Assembly (NCBI GenBank): GCA_036394195.1
Contig: DASWFO010000234.1
Span: forward strand, 1 to 41,088
From: DATJPD01 sp036394195
Lineage (GTDB): Bacteria > Pseudomonadota > Alphaproteobacteria > CACIAM-22H2
Direction of reading: 5' to 3'
DNA length: 41,088 nucleotides
Shown one piece after another: positions 1 to 7,826 of this stretch; positions within the stretch are counted from its first letter, which is position 1; every line of letters starts with the position of its first letter. The translations under genes and the position numbers were made by a program. Below the pieces are notes generated by a model. The model was not told the origin of the DNA, searched no databases, and saw nothing but the letters and a program-made list of their open reading frames with translations.

Positions 1-175
1 AAAACAGACCTTGCCACCGTCACCTCGTGCACCTGCAGCGACTCGCCCGCCGCTCCAACCACACCCCACGAAAATGCGTCGCCTGGAGGACCCCGCCGAG
101 GTCTTCCTGAAAGCGTTGCGAATGCGGCGTCTCGCGGGTAGGCTTGGTCGGCTCTGGGCGCTTCAGCCGGCTAAC

Positions 176-466
176 TCAATCGTCGTCATCGTCATCATCG
201 TCGCTGTCCGGCGCCACGGTGACCTGGCCGGTCTGAGCGTCCACCAGCAGCTTTGTCGTTCCTTCGGTGTTCGTCGCCGTCACGGCGACTCGGTCGCCTT
301 TGTGTTGCAACCGTTCGACCGCATAGCCGTCGATCGCCAGCTGGTCGCGGATCTGGCTGTCGCTCATTTGCGAGGCGCCGGCGACCGGGTCGTCGTCCGC
401 CAGGACAATGCATGTGCTGCCGAATAGAGCCACCGTACCCAGCGCCATCACCGACAGGCGGTTCAT
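176..466 (-). CDS. PepSY-like small exported protein with acidic tail
   Basis: A 96-residue protein with an N-terminal signal peptide (Met-Asn-Arg, a hydrophobic stretch to about residue 21, then mature Asp-Asp-Asp). It is followed by a single PepSY-like alpha/beta module (SDSQIRDQLAIDGY, then two strands ending in LLVDAQTGQV) and a C-terminal run of eight aspartates. ATG at 466 is preferred over ATG at 472 because a GGAGG lies directly against 472 but six bases before 466. PepSY modules are extracytoplasmic and often inhibitory or sensory; the ligand here is unknown, and the Asp tail could bind cations (inference). A two-component operator lies about 100 bases upstream (574-589), so it is probably in the same regulon as the PepSY genes at 3388, 4287 and 13364. 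Nothing could be called in the 175 bases downstream to the window edge. Confidence 0.8.
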   Translation of the reverse strand: MNRLSVMALGTVALFGSTCIVLADDDPVAGASQMSDSQIRDQLAIDGYAVERLQHKGDRVAVTATNTEGTTKLLVDAQTGQVTVAPDSDDDDDDDD

Positions 467-573
467 CTCCATCCTCCGTTCTCTGCGAGACGCGGGCCGG
501 ACGTGCGAGGTCGCAGCTTACGGCACGCACCCAGATGGGCATCTGAGGTGCGGGGCACGGTGAACCGGGTCCG

Positions 574-589
574 TTAACGCAGATTTATC
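574..589 (-). promoter_or_regulatory. QseB/PmrA-type operator, copy 1
   Basis: On the minus strand this reads GATAAATCTGCGTTAA, 12 of 16 matches to the best copy (CTTAAAACTGCCTTAA). It is a tandem pair of TTAA-type half-sites 11 bases apart with the CTGC spacer retained. It lies about 107 bases before the PepSY gene starting at 466 and points toward it. It is the weakest of seven copies. Confidence 0.55.
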
Positions 590-661
590 GCGACATGAAA
601 TCCGCGTGAGGTGTTCTTGCACACGGCTGACACGGCTCGCTCAACGGAACCGTCGGGACGT

Positions 662-1045
662 CTATTTCAACGTTTCGAGATATGCGATCAGGTTGGCGCG
701 CTCATCGTCCTTTTTCACGCCTGCGAAGACCATGGTCGTGCCGGGAACCGTCCCTTTCGGATCGGCCAGATATTTGTCCAGCGTCTCCGGCGTCCAGGTA
801 AGCCCGGCCTTCTTATTGGCTTCCGAGTAGCGGAAGCCGGGGACCGAGGCTGACTTCCGGCCGACCACGCCGAACAGGGTGGGGCCGATCCTGTTGGGCG
901 CATCGGCCGCCGTGGCGTGACAGGCCGCGCATGTGCGGTTGAAGGTGCTGGCGCCATCCTCGGCATTGCCAGCCGCCTGGGAATTCGACACCGCAAGCGC
1001 TGCCGAGGCGACGAGTGCCGCCGTTAGGCAAACGAAAACCCGCAT
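662..1045 (-). CDS. Class I c-type cytochrome, exported
   Basis: A 127-residue monohaem cytochrome c of the soluble c2/c-552 type. A signal peptide covers about residues 1-25 (hydrophobic core ending in SNSQA-A). The haem-binding CAACH motif is near residues 39-43 and is followed by GPTLFGVVGRK, the usual segment after the haem site. The TTMVFAG segment near residue 105 carries the methionine axial ligand, and LIAYLETLK is the typical C-terminal helix. It would act as a periplasmic electron carrier. AGGGAG upstream fits ATG at 1045 (7 bases) better than the adjacent ATG at 1048. An operator copy (1142-1157) lies about 97 bases upstream, so transcription is probably set by the neighbouring two-component system even though the kinase gene lies just upstream on the same strand. 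Confidence 0.9.
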   Translation of the reverse strand: MRVFVCLTAALVASAALAVSNSQAAGNAEDGASTFNRTCAACHATAADAPNRIGPTLFGVVGRKSASVPGFRYSEANKKAGLTWTPETLDKYLADPKGTVPGTTMVFAGVKKDDERANLIAYLETLK

Positions 1046-1141
1046 CATTTCGCTCCCTGGGTTTGTGTGCTGCCCCATGCGCGGCAGCTCGCTGGCAGCC
1101 GCCCGGCGGGCCGGCCGATGAGCCAGATTAGAAATCGAAGT

Positions 1142-1157
1142 TTAAGGCAGTTTTATG
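1142..1157 (-). promoter_or_regulatory. QseB/PmrA-type operator, copy 2
   Basis: The minus strand reads CATAAAACTGCCTTAA, 15 of 16 matches to the best copy. It overlaps the stop codon of the histidine kinase gene (1153-1155) and points to the cytochrome c gene, whose start is about 97 bases away. This suggests the cytochrome has its own regulated promoter in addition to read-through from the kinase. Confidence 0.75.
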
Positions 1158-2541
1158 CCGACGAAGCCGCGGCGGTGGCCAGCCGAAAGAGCAGCGTGAG
1201 CGAGGCGCCGCCGCCCGGCGCGTCTGCGACCTTCACGGTTCCGCGATGCGCCTTCATGATTTCATCGACGATGGCGAGCCCGAGCCCGGCGCCGGCACCG
1301 CTCCGCGTCTTGCCGCGCCAGAACCGCTCGAAGATCCGGCCGCGCTCTTCGAATGGAACGCCGGGACCATGGTCGGTCACGGTTACGGACCCAGCCGGAT
1401 CGACCGTCACCACCACCTCGGTGTGCGGCGGCGCGTGGGCGATCGCGTTTTCCACCAGATTGCGAACGGCGTCCTCGATGGCGTAACGGTTGCCCTGCAC
1501 GGTCACGGTCCGGTCCGTTCCCTGTACGGCCAGCGCGCGGCCCTGGGCCAAGGCGAGCGGCGCCATGTATTCGACGACGCCGGTCGCAACGGCACTCAAG
1601 TCCACCGTACCCGACACATCGAGCGCGATTGCATCGAGCCGGGCGACCCGCAGCAGCTGCTCCACTAGCCGGTTCACCCGCTCGACGTCGGCGCGGAGCT
1701 TTGCGAACTCGCCGCCACGGTCGAGCTGCTCCAGCCCCGCCGTGACGATAGCCATGGGCGTGCGGATCTCGTGGGCGGCGTTGGCCGTGAACTGGCGCTG
1801 CACGGCAAAGCTCCGCTCCAGGCGATCCAGGGCGCTGTTGACCGCTTTGACCAGCGGGCGGATTTCGGACGGCAGGTCCTTCGCGGGCAGGCGGATCGAC
1901 AGGCTGCCGGCATCGATCGCCGCCGCTTTCAGCGACGTCTGGCGGAGCGGCTCCAACCCGCGGCGGATTCCCAAGACGCCGATGAGGAGCGTGGCCGCGA
2001 TCACCAGCGGAATCACCCAGGCAACGTCGAGCACGAACTCCCACAGGACGGCATGGACGAGCTCGGCCGCGTCGGTCGCGCGCGCCACCGTCACCGACAA
2101 CGGTCCGGCCGCGCTGGCCATTCGTGCCGTCAGGCCGTAATAGTCCTGGCCCGTGCCGCCGAAGTCTTCCAGCCGGAAATAACGCGGATCGTCGCCGGCT
2201 TGAGGCCAGGTCGCGGCAACGTCGCGAATCTCGGGATGCGACGCCGCGACCAATCCGCCGTCCGGGCCGCGGACGGCAAACAGGAATGTTTGTGCCGGCG
2301 AGCCATAGGCGGTCGCCAGCTTCGCCGGCAGATCGAGCCGCGGATGGCCGGTCGCGTCGACGGCGACGAACCCGGCGAGATCCTGTGCGCGCCGGCTGAG
2401 GTCCTCTTCGCTCAGCGTGTCGGCGGTCGAGTACGCCTGAAACACGAGCACCCCCACGGCGATGAGGGTGGCCGCCACGTAAAGCGCCGCCAGACGCAGC
2501 GCCATCTGGGCCTGCAGCGACCGGGCGCGGAACAGCGTCAC
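1153..2541 (-). CDS. Sensor histidine kinase, QseC/PmrB/TctE-like
   Basis: A 462-residue membrane kinase. TM1 is about residues 15-37, a periplasmic sensor region of about 130 residues follows, TM2 is about 166-191, then a short HAMP-like linker (RRGLEPLRQTSLKAAAI). The HisKA motif NAAHEIRTPMA has the phospho-accepting His257. The HATPase_c domain shows the N box (NLVENAIAHA, Asn365), the G1 box (DHGPGVP, about 390-396), the F box (FERFWRG) and the G2 box (GAGAGLGLAIV, about 416-425). All catalytic boxes are intact. The start ATG overlaps the stop of the response regulator by four bases (ATGA), so the pair is translationally coupled. The signal is unknown. A periplasmic sensor of this size fits the QseC/PmrB group, whose members sense metal or envelope cues; for this protein that is inference. 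Confidence 0.93.
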   Translation of the reverse strand: MTLFRARSLQAQMALRLAALYVAATLIAVGVLVFQAYSTADTLSEEDLSRRAQDLAGFVAVDATGHPRLDLPAKLATAYGSPAQTFLFAVRGPDGGLVAASHPEIRDVAATWPQAGDDPRYFRLEDFGGTGQDYYGLTARMASAAGPLSVTVARATDAAELVHAVLWEFVLDVAWVIPLVIAATLLIGVLGIRRGLEPLRQTSLKAAAIDAGSLSIRLPAKDLPSEIRPLVKAVNSALDRLERSFAVQRQFTANAAHEIRTPMAIVTAGLEQLDRGGEFAKLRADVERVNRLVEQLLRVARLDAIALDVSGTVDLSAVATGVVEYMAPLALAQGRALAVQGTDRTVTVQGNRYAIEDAVRNLVENAIAHAPPHTEVVVTVDPAGSVTVTDHGPGVPFEERGRIFERFWRGKTRSGAGAGLGLAIVDEIMKAHRGTVKVADAPGGGASLTLLFRLATAAASSA

Positions 2542-3215
2542 GGTTTGACTTCGCTGAGGAGATAGCCGATGCCGCGAACGGTGTGGATTTCGGCGGTGGC
2601 GCCGGCGTCGATCAGCTTGCGGCGGAGGTGATGCACATGGACCGGAATGGCGTTGGATTCCAGTTCTTCCTCCATGCCGTAAAGCTTGTCCTCCAGCACC
2701 GACTTGGGCACGACCCGGCCGACGCGGCGCATCAGATGCTCGAGAATGGCGATTTCGCGGCGGGGCAGGAGGAGTGGCTTACTCGCGACGGTCAGATCGC
2801 GGTCGACCGTGTTGAACACGATGTTCGCCGCCGTGAGCACCGAGCCCAGCGCACCGCCTGGACGCCGCAGCAGCGCCCGCGTGCGGGCGACGAGCTCCGT
2901 CACGGCAAACGGCTTCACCAGGTAATCGTCGGCGCCGCCGTCCAGACCGCACACCCGATCCTCGACCGTGTCGCGCGCCGTCAGGACGAGGATCGGGATC
3001 CTGTTGCCGGCGGATCGCGTCTCCGCCAGCAGCGAAAGCCCGTCGCCATCCGGTAGTCCGAGATCGAGAATGGCCGCGTCGTAAGGAGCCGATGCCAGCG
3101 CGTCACGGCCGTCGGCACAGGTCGTCACGGCGTCGACCACGAAGCCGGCGCCGGACAGCGCCGTGGTCAGCAATTCGACGATCCGTTTTTCATCCTCGAC
3201 CAGTAAGAGCCGCAT
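2538..3215 (-). CDS. OmpR/PhoB-family response regulator, QseB/PmrA-like
   Basis: A 225-residue regulator. The receiver domain (about 1-115) has acidic residues Glu7-Asp8, phospho-acceptor Asp51 (AILDLGLPDGDG), Thr in VLTA and Lys in YLVKPF. A winged-helix trans_reg_C domain follows, ending in VRGIGYLL, with recognition helix NAIPVHVHHLRRKL. ATG at 3215 is chosen over the in-frame GTG at 3233: the GGAGG ribosome-binding site lies inside that extension and MRLLLVEDE is the canonical receiver start. An operator copy lies 42 bases upstream (3258-3273), implying autoregulation. The direct-repeat form of that operator (CTTAA, 6 bases, CTTAA) is the type bound by PmrA/QseB-like regulators, which supports this protein as the factor acting on all seven copies. 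Confidence 0.93.
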   Translation of the reverse strand: MRLLLVEDEKRIVELLTTALSGAGFVVDAVTTCADGRDALASAPYDAAILDLGLPDGDGLSLLAETRSAGNRIPILVLTARDTVEDRVCGLDGGADDYLVKPFAVTELVARTRALLRRPGGALGSVLTAANIVFNTVDRDLTVASKPLLLPRREIAILEHLMRRVGRVVPKSVLEDKLYGMEEELESNAIPVHVHHLRRKLIDAGATAEIHTVRGIGYLLSEVKP

Positions 3216-3257
3216 GTCGGCTGGAACCTCCACAGCTACCAGGGGATCACAGTTTTT

Positions 3258-3273
3258 TTACCGCAGATTTAAG
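3258..3273 (-). promoter_or_regulatory. QseB/PmrA-type operator, copy 3 (autoregulatory)
   Basis: The minus strand reads CTTAAATCTGCGGTAA, 13 of 16 matches to the best copy, ending 42 bases before the response regulator ATG. With copy 4 on the other strand it forms a back-to-back divergent control region of about 64 bases. Confidence 0.75.
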
Positions 3274-3305
3274 GCCCCCAATTCGGGGCGGGCCGGCCGC
3301 TAGTG

Positions 3306-3321
3306 GATAAAACTGCCTTAA
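3306..3321 (+). promoter_or_regulatory. QseB/PmrA-type operator, copy 4
   Basis: GATAAAACTGCCTTAA, 14 of 16 matches to the best copy, about 66 bases before the start of the PepSY gene at 3388 and oriented toward it. The divergent response regulator carries its own copy 32 bases away. Confidence 0.78.
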
Positions 3322-3387
3322 ACCGAGAGGCGCAAGGTCTGACCGGCGAGCCGCGCGCGGCGCGGTGGATCCGGATTGGAGATGCTC

Positions 3388-3648
3388 ATGCGATTTGTCA
3401 GAACAATGCTCGTCATCGTCGTGATGACAGGTGCCGCCGGCACCGCCCGAGCCGGCTGGTTCTCGGATGAACTGCCCCCAGCCACTGCGAAGCCGCTCTC
3501 CGAAATCCTCAAGGTCGTCGAGGACAAAGGCTATCGGACGATCACCGAGGTCGAGTTCGACGACGGCGCGTGGAAGATCAAAGCGCACCAGCCGGACGGC
3601 AAGGAAGTCCATATCAAGGTCGATGCGCTGAGCGGCGCGATCCATTGA
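3388..3648 (+). CDS. PepSY-domain small exported protein
   Basis: An 86-residue protein with a signal peptide (MRFVRTMLVIVVMTGAAGTARA, cleavage before Gly-Trp-Phe) and one PepSY module: helix PLSEILKVVEDKGY, strands ITEVEFDDGAWKIKAHQ and KEVHIKVDALSGAI. A TTGGAG element is correctly spaced for ATG at 3388; in-frame TTG 3376 and ATG 3382 overlap or abut it and are less likely. The gene is divergent from the two-component operon and has its own operator copy, a typical layout for PepSY proteins beside QseBC-like systems. It probably modulates or reports on the sensor's periplasmic signal; this is inference. Confidence 0.85.
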   Translation: MRFVRTMLVIVVMTGAAGTARAGWFSDELPPATAKPLSEILKVVEDKGYRTITEVEFDDGAWKIKAHQPDGKEVHIKVDALSGAIH

Positions 3649-3675
3649 GGCATAGTGCGCCCTGACCCGTTCCCC

Positions 3676-3703
3676 GTGACGAGCGGCGAGGGGACGCTAC
3701 AAT
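3676..3703 (+). promoter_or_regulatory. Possible sigma-70 promoter for the 3733 gene
   Basis: GTGACG, 16 bases, TACAAT (4/6 and 5/6 matches to the -35 and -10 consensus). It lies in the gap after the PepSY gene, about 30 bases before the next start. Confidence 0.4.
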
Positions 3704-3732
3704 AGCGCTCCGAGGGAGTGACGACACGCCGC

Positions 3733-4215
3733 ATGCGACCGCTGCCGCCGCCGAAATTGGCCGCATGGCTGTCACTGCCGCTGGTCGCCCTCGGCGTGAC
3801 CGCGGCGGCCCAGGAGGCCGCGCCGTATTGCGCCGAGCTTGACCGGATCGCCGGGCTGGCGAACACGACCGAGAAGTTCTCGGCGATCGCCGGCCCGCCG
3901 CGCGACGGCGATTTTTCGGATACGACCCTGCCGCTCGGCGGCTGGGTGGACTGCTCCGTGTACGGTCCGCGCACCTACAGCTGCGATTCCGTCTCGTACG
4001 GGAGCACGGCGGCGGCCGAAAAGGCCATCGAAGAGGCGGCACAGCAGATCGCGACGTGCCCCGGCGGCGCGTGGCGGCGGCGGCCGCAGCAGTCCTCGCC
4101 CAGCTATCAGATCCTGACCCACGCCAAGGCACCGATCTCGATGACGCTCAGTACGGCAGAGAGTGGCGACACTTCCTTCGTGATACGCTTGATCGTCTTC
4201 ACGCGGCGCGATTAG
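3733..4215 (+). CDS. Hypothetical secreted four-cysteine protein
   Basis: I do not recognise a family. The 160-residue product has a probable signal peptide (hydrophobic LAAWLSLPLVALGVTAAAQ) and a mature part of about 130 residues with four cysteines (YCAEL, VDCSVYG, YSCDS, TCPGG), which suggests two disulfides in the periplasm. The start is uncertain: GTG at 3718 is in frame but sits against the GAGGGA ribosome-binding site, whereas ATG at 3733 is a little far from it (14 bases). It sits between two PepSY genes but has its own candidate promoter and no operator copy directly before it. Its stop is only five bases before operator copy 5. Confidence 0.6.
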   Translation: MRPLPPPKLAAWLSLPLVALGVTAAAQEAAPYCAELDRIAGLANTTEKFSAIAGPPRDGDFSDTTLPLGGWVDCSVYGPRTYSCDSVSYGSTAAAEKAIEEAAQQIATCPGGAWRRRPQQSSPSYQILTHAKAPISMTLSTAESGDTSFVIRLIVFTRRD

Positions 4216-4220
4216 CGCCG

Positions 4221-4236
4221 CTTAAAACTGCCTTAA
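4221..4236 (+). promoter_or_regulatory. QseB/PmrA-type operator, copy 5 (best form)
   Basis: CTTAAAACTGCCTTAA: two perfect CTTAA half-sites separated by six bases, followed by AC. It is identical to copy 6 at 10367-10382. It ends 50 bases before the PepSY gene at 4287, the same spacing as copy 7 to its gene. Confidence 0.85.
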
Positions 4237-4286
4237 ACGAACACGTCCACGGTGCTCACACCGACACTGACGAAGGGAGGACAGCC

Positions 4287-4808
4287 ATGACACGTCGATT
4301 TTTTCCATTGATCCTGCTCACAACGGTCCTGGTGCTCGCCGGGACCTTGCCCGCGGCCCGCGCCGCCGACGAGGCGCAGGAGCGCGCCGAGCTGGCCAAG
4401 GCGATGGGCGGCGCGAAGGTCACGCTGCAGGACGGGCTCAAGGCCAGCGTCTCGCAGGGTAAGCCGATTTCCGCCAAGTTCGAGGTCGAGGGCGACACGC
4501 TCCAGCTGTCGGTCTACACGATGAAGGGCAACGGCTTCTCCGAGGTCGTGGTCAATCCGGCCAGCGGCAAGGTGAACAAGGCCGAGACGATCACCGACAA
4601 GGAAGATCTCGAGCACGCGCAGGCGCAGAAGGCGGCCATGGACAAGGCGAAGACCACGCTCCTGACCGCGGCCGACAACGCCGCCAAATCGAACGCGGGA
4701 TACAAGGTCGTGAGCGTCGTCCCGCAGATGAAGGCCGGGCACCCGGTGGCGGACGTCACGCTGCTCCGCGGGAGCGCTTACAAGACGGTCAGCGAGAAGT
4801 TGGATTAA
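4287..4808 (+). CDS. PepSY-domain exported protein
   Basis: A 173-residue protein with a classical signal peptide (MTRRFFPLILLTTVLVLAGTLPAARA, cleavage before Ala-Asp-Glu). A PepSY-like domain covers about 30-110 (TLQDGLKASVSQGKPISAKFEVEG, LQLSVYTMKG, SEVVVNPASGKVNKAETI). A helical segment and a second shorter alpha/beta part follow (about 115-173, LLTAADNAAKSNAGYKVVSVVPQ), so the protein may hold two degenerate repeats. GGGAGG stands before the ATG. An operator copy in the best form lies 50 bases upstream. It may form an operon with DUF1259 (next start 47 bases downstream; between them is a small CCCGT-ACGGG hairpin without a T tract). Confidence 0.87.
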   Translation: MTRRFFPLILLTTVLVLAGTLPAARAADEAQERAELAKAMGGAKVTLQDGLKASVSQGKPISAKFEVEGDTLQLSVYTMKGNGFSEVVVNPASGKVNKAETITDKEDLEHAQAQKAAMDKAKTTLLTAADNAAKSNAGYKVVSVVPQMKAGHPVADVTLLRGSAYKTVSEKLD

Positions 4809-4855
4809 CCTGCCCGTGTAACGGGGGGCGACATCAACCCCGAAGGGAGGACAAG

Positions 4856-5743
4856 ATGACATCTTTGACACTCCGACTGACTGCGACGGGCCTCGCCGCC
4901 ATGCTGTCCACGGCCGCCGTCGCGGCCGACAGCGACTGGGCCCCCGTCGCGCAGGCGCTCGGCCGCTCCGGCACCGAGCTCCCGGGCGGCGTCTACCGCG
5001 TTGGCCTGCCGCGCACCGACCTTTCCGTCACGCTCGACGGCGTGCCGGTCAAGCCGACGCTGGCGCTCGGCTCCTACATGGTGTTTCAGAAGATGGGCAA
5101 CTCCGCCGTCGTCATGGGCGACCTCGTGCTTCTTCACGAGGAAGTAAACCCGGTGATGAAGAAGCTGGTCGAAGGCGGCATCGACATCACGGCACTGCAC
5201 AACCATCTTCTGCGCTCGACGCCCGCGACCATGTACATGCACTACATGGGTCATGGCGATCCGGTGACGCTGGCGACGGCGATGAAGACGGCCCTGGCCG
5301 AAAGCAAGACGCCGATCGCCGCATCGCCGGCGGGCGCGCCGCCGCCAATCGATCTCGACACGGCGGCGATCGAGCAGACCCTCGGCGCCAAGGGCTCCAA
5401 CAATGGCGGCGTGCTCGGGTTCAACATTCCGCGCGCGGAAAACATCACCGATAACGGGATGGCGGTCCCCTACACGATGGGCACCGGGCAGGCGATCAAC
5501 TTCCAGCCGACCGGCGGCGGCAAGGCGGCGATCACCGGCGACTTCGTGCTGATCGCGAAGGAGGTCAATCCCGTGCTGAAGACCCTGCGTGACAACGGTA
5601 TCGAAGTGACCGCGCTGCACAGTCACATGCTGGAAGATCAGCCGCGGCTTTTCTATATGCATTTCTGGGCGAACGATGACGCTCGGAAGCTGGCGAACGG
5701 CCTCAAGGCGGCGCTCACCAAGGTGAACCTCGCCAAGAACTGA
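4856..5743 (+). CDS. DUF1259 (LppY/LpqO-type) exported protein
   Basis: A 295-residue protein with a signal peptide (to about residue 24, VAAD) and two tandem copies of the DUF1259 fold, about 30-145 and 165-290. Each copy contains the recognisable series GDLVLLHEEVNPVMKKLVEGGIDITALHNHLL with MYMHYMGHG, and the matching GDFVLIAKEVNPVLKTLRDNGIEVTALHSHML with FYMHFWAND. The family has no established biochemical role; the conserved His-rich ends of both repeats (HNH, HYMGH; HSH, HFW) could be a metal or ligand site (inference). Its ribosome-binding region CGAAGGGAGGACA repeats the one before the PepSY gene at 4287. It is followed 15 bases later by an ABC ATPase and appears to head that operon. 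Confidence 0.85.
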   Translation: MTSLTLRLTATGLAAMLSTAAVAADSDWAPVAQALGRSGTELPGGVYRVGLPRTDLSVTLDGVPVKPTLALGSYMVFQKMGNSAVVMGDLVLLHEEVNPVMKKLVEGGIDITALHNHLLRSTPATMYMHYMGHGDPVTLATAMKTALAESKTPIAASPAGAPPPIDLDTAAIEQTLGAKGSNNGGVLGFNIPRAENITDNGMAVPYTMGTGQAINFQPTGGGKAAITGDFVLIAKEVNPVLKTLRDNGIEVTALHSHMLEDQPRLFYMHFWANDDARKLANGLKAALTKVNLAKN

Positions 5744-5758
5744 AGCCGGCGCACGGCG

Positions 5759-6466
5759 ATGGCGCTGCTCGAGATCGCGGGGCTGACCAAGCGGTACGGC
5801 GATTCGGTCGTCCTCGACGATGTCGGCCTTACCGTCGAGCGCGGCGAGATCCTTGGCCTGATCGGTCCGAACGGCTCGGGCAAGACGACGCTGCTCGAAT
5901 GCCTGGCCGGGCTCCTCCCGGCCGATGCCGGCCAGGTTCGCTGGGACGGGACGCCGCTCGGCGGACCCGCCCGCAAGACGGCTCTGTTCTATCTGCCGGA
6001 CGGCATCGCGCCCTATGCCGAGCACACGGTCCGGGCGGTGTTGTCGTTCTTCGCCACGATTTATTCGCTGTCTGACGCCCAGACGGCCGAGACGATCGCG
6101 ACCTTGGGCCTGGCGCCGGTGCTCGACAAGCCGGCCGGCGCCTTGTCGAAGGGCTTCCGGCGGCGGCTCGTGCTGGCGCTCGGCCTCCTGACGCCGCATC
6201 CGTTGCTGGTGATGGACGAGCCGTTCGACGGATTCGATCTCCATCAGACCCGCGAGATCATGGGCGTGCTGCGGCGGCTGGTCGGCCGCGGCCGCAGCCT
6301 GATGCTGGCCATTCATCAGCTCACCGACGCCGAGCGCATCTGCGACCGCTTCGTGCTGTTGGCGGCCGGCTGCGTGCGCGGCGCCGGCACGCTCGCCGCC
6401 ATCCGCAGGGCCGCCGGCGTCGACGCGGACGCCGGCCTCGAAGAGGTGTTCCTTGCGCTCACCTGA
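5759..6466 (+). CDS. ABC transporter ATP-binding protein, ABC-2 type
   Basis: A 235-residue ATPase. Walker A is GPNGSGKT (36-43), the signature is the variant LSKGF (129-133) in place of LSGGQ, Walker B with the catalytic Glu is LLVMDEP (149-155), and the switch His is His186 (AIHQ). The Q-loop region reads FYLPDG without glutamine, as is common in NosF/CcmA-like ABC-2 exporters. It would energise the permease encoded next, which it overlaps by 14 bases. The start ATG follows the DUF1259 stop by 15 bases without a clear ribosome-binding site, which suggests coupling. Confidence 0.92.
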   Translation: MALLEIAGLTKRYGDSVVLDDVGLTVERGEILGLIGPNGSGKTTLLECLAGLLPADAGQVRWDGTPLGGPARKTALFYLPDGIAPYAEHTVRAVLSFFATIYSLSDAQTAETIATLGLAPVLDKPAGALSKGFRRRLVLALGLLTPHPLLVMDEPFDGFDLHQTREIMGVLRRLVGRGRSLMLAIHQLTDAERICDRFVLLAAGCVRGAGTLAAIRRAAGVDADAGLEEVFLALT

Positions 6467-7826
6467 GCCCCTTCTCCGTGCCGGCGCGCCGCTGGCCCCG
6501 CTGCTGGCCAAGGAGTTGCGCGATCTGCTCGCCGGCCGCGCCTTCTGGGTGATGGCGCTCCTTCTGTGCTTCGTGGTCGGCTACGGGTTCATCGAAGCCG
6601 TGGCCCTCTATGGTGAGGCCAGCCGCTCGGCCAGCTCGTTTCCCGAGCTCGCCCGCGGGCTGTCGCCGCTGGACGGCGTGCTGGTCCCCACCTTCGGCGC
6701 GTTCTATGTCGGCACGACCTTGCTGTTTCCGTTCGTCGCGATCCGCGCTCTGGGTGCGGAGAAGCAGAACGGCGGCCTCAAGCTGATGCTGCAGCTGCCG
6801 TATCGGCCGGGGACGCTGGTGATCGCCAAGCTCGCGGCGGTCCAGGCCGGGTGGCTCATCGGTCTGGTGCCGGGTCTTTCGGCGCTGATCCTGTGGATCG
6901 GGTTGGGCGGGCATCTCGCCGCCCCGGAGACCGCCACGCTGCTGCTCGGGCATTTCCTGTACGGGCTGCTGGTGGCCTCGATCGGCCTGTTCGCGGCGGC
7001 GCTGACCGAAGGACCCGCCACCGCCGCGATCGCGGCGCTCGCAGTCACCTTGGGCGCCTGGATGTTGGACTTTGCCGCCACCGGCCAGGTGCTGTGGGCG
7101 CGCGGCCTCGCCGACTTCTCGCCCACCGCGGCCTTGCGCAGTTTCGAAACCGGACTGCTGTCGCTGCCGGCGATCCTCGGGCTCCTGATTGCGGCCGGGA
7201 CGCTCAGTCTGCTCGCTGTCGTGTGGCTTCCGCCCGGGCGGACGACCGGCCAGCGCGCCCTACGCTCCGCCGCCGTGCTGGCGGCCGCCGTCATCGCGGC
7301 GGCGGCGGCGGCGCAGGCCCGTGTCTATGCCGACGTCACAGAGGACCGGCGCAATTCCTTCGCCCCCGCCGACGAAGCGGCCTTGCGCCGGCTGAACAGC
7401 CCGCTGGTAATCACTGTCTTTCTGGCACCCGATGACCCGCGCATGGCCGACTTCAAGCGCCAGGTGCTCAACAAGCTGCGGCGCCTCTTGCCGCATCTCA
7501 CGGTCGCGATCGCCGAGACGTCCAAAGGGCGGTTCAGCCCCGCCGGCGATGACCGCTACGGGCTGATGACCTACGACTACGGCGGCAAGCACGACGAAAG
7601 CCGCTCGAACAGCCCGCGTGAGGTCTTGCCGATCCTCTACGGCCTCGCCGGTGTCACGCCCGCGCCGTCGAGCGGCGCCGACTATCCGGGCTACCCCCTG
7701 GTCGCCGACGCCGATCCCGCGGGGGTCTGGTTCTACGGCCTACTGCCTCTGATCTTCGTTTTTTTCTGGTGGCGCCTCAGGCGCGCCGCCGTCTTTACAC
7801 CTCGATCCAAAGGAGGACCATCATGA
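6453..7826 (+). CDS. ABC-2 permease fused to a GldG-like auxiliary segment
   Basis: A 457-residue membrane protein. Residues 1-255 form an ABC-2 permease with about six membrane segments (first about 30-52; the cytoplasmic RALGAEKQNGGLKLML motif is typical of GldF/NosY-like permeases). After a further hydrophobic stretch (about 270-290), residues 295-410 form a soluble periplasmic part resembling the N-terminal region of GldG-type ABC auxiliary proteins (SPLVITVFLAPDDPRMADFKRQVLNKLRRLLPHLTVAIAETSKG). A last membrane segment lies near the C terminus (about 422-440). Start TTG 6453 is chosen because GAGG lies six bases upstream. It overlaps the ATPase by 14 bases and the next gene by four (ATGA). 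The substrate cannot be told from sequence. Confidence 0.85.
   Translation: MRSPEPLLRAGAPLAPLLAKELRDLLAGRAFWVMALLLCFVVGYGFIEAVALYGEASRSASSFPELARGLSPLDGVLVPTFGAFYVGTTLLFPFVAIRALGAEKQNGGLKLMLQLPYRPGTLVIAKLAAVQAGWLIGLVPGLSALILWIGLGGHLAAPETATLLLGHFLYGLLVASIGLFAAALTEGPATAAIAALAVTLGAWMLDFAATGQVLWARGLADFSPTAALRSFETGLLSLPAILGLLIAAGTLSLLAVVWLPPGRTTGQRALRSAAVLAAAVIAAAAAAQARVYADVTEDRRNSFAPADEAALRRLNSPLVITVFLAPDDPRMADFKRQVLNKLRRLLPHLTVAIAETSKGRFSPAGDDRYGLMTYDYGGKHDESRSNSPREVLPILYGLAGVTPAPSSGADYPGYPLVADADPAGVWFYGLLPLIFVFFWWRLRRAAVFTPRSKGGPS

Noticed and set aside
1..175. Possible end of a gene at the left edge
   Set aside because: Short frames on both strands lack recognisable motifs; nothing can be supported.
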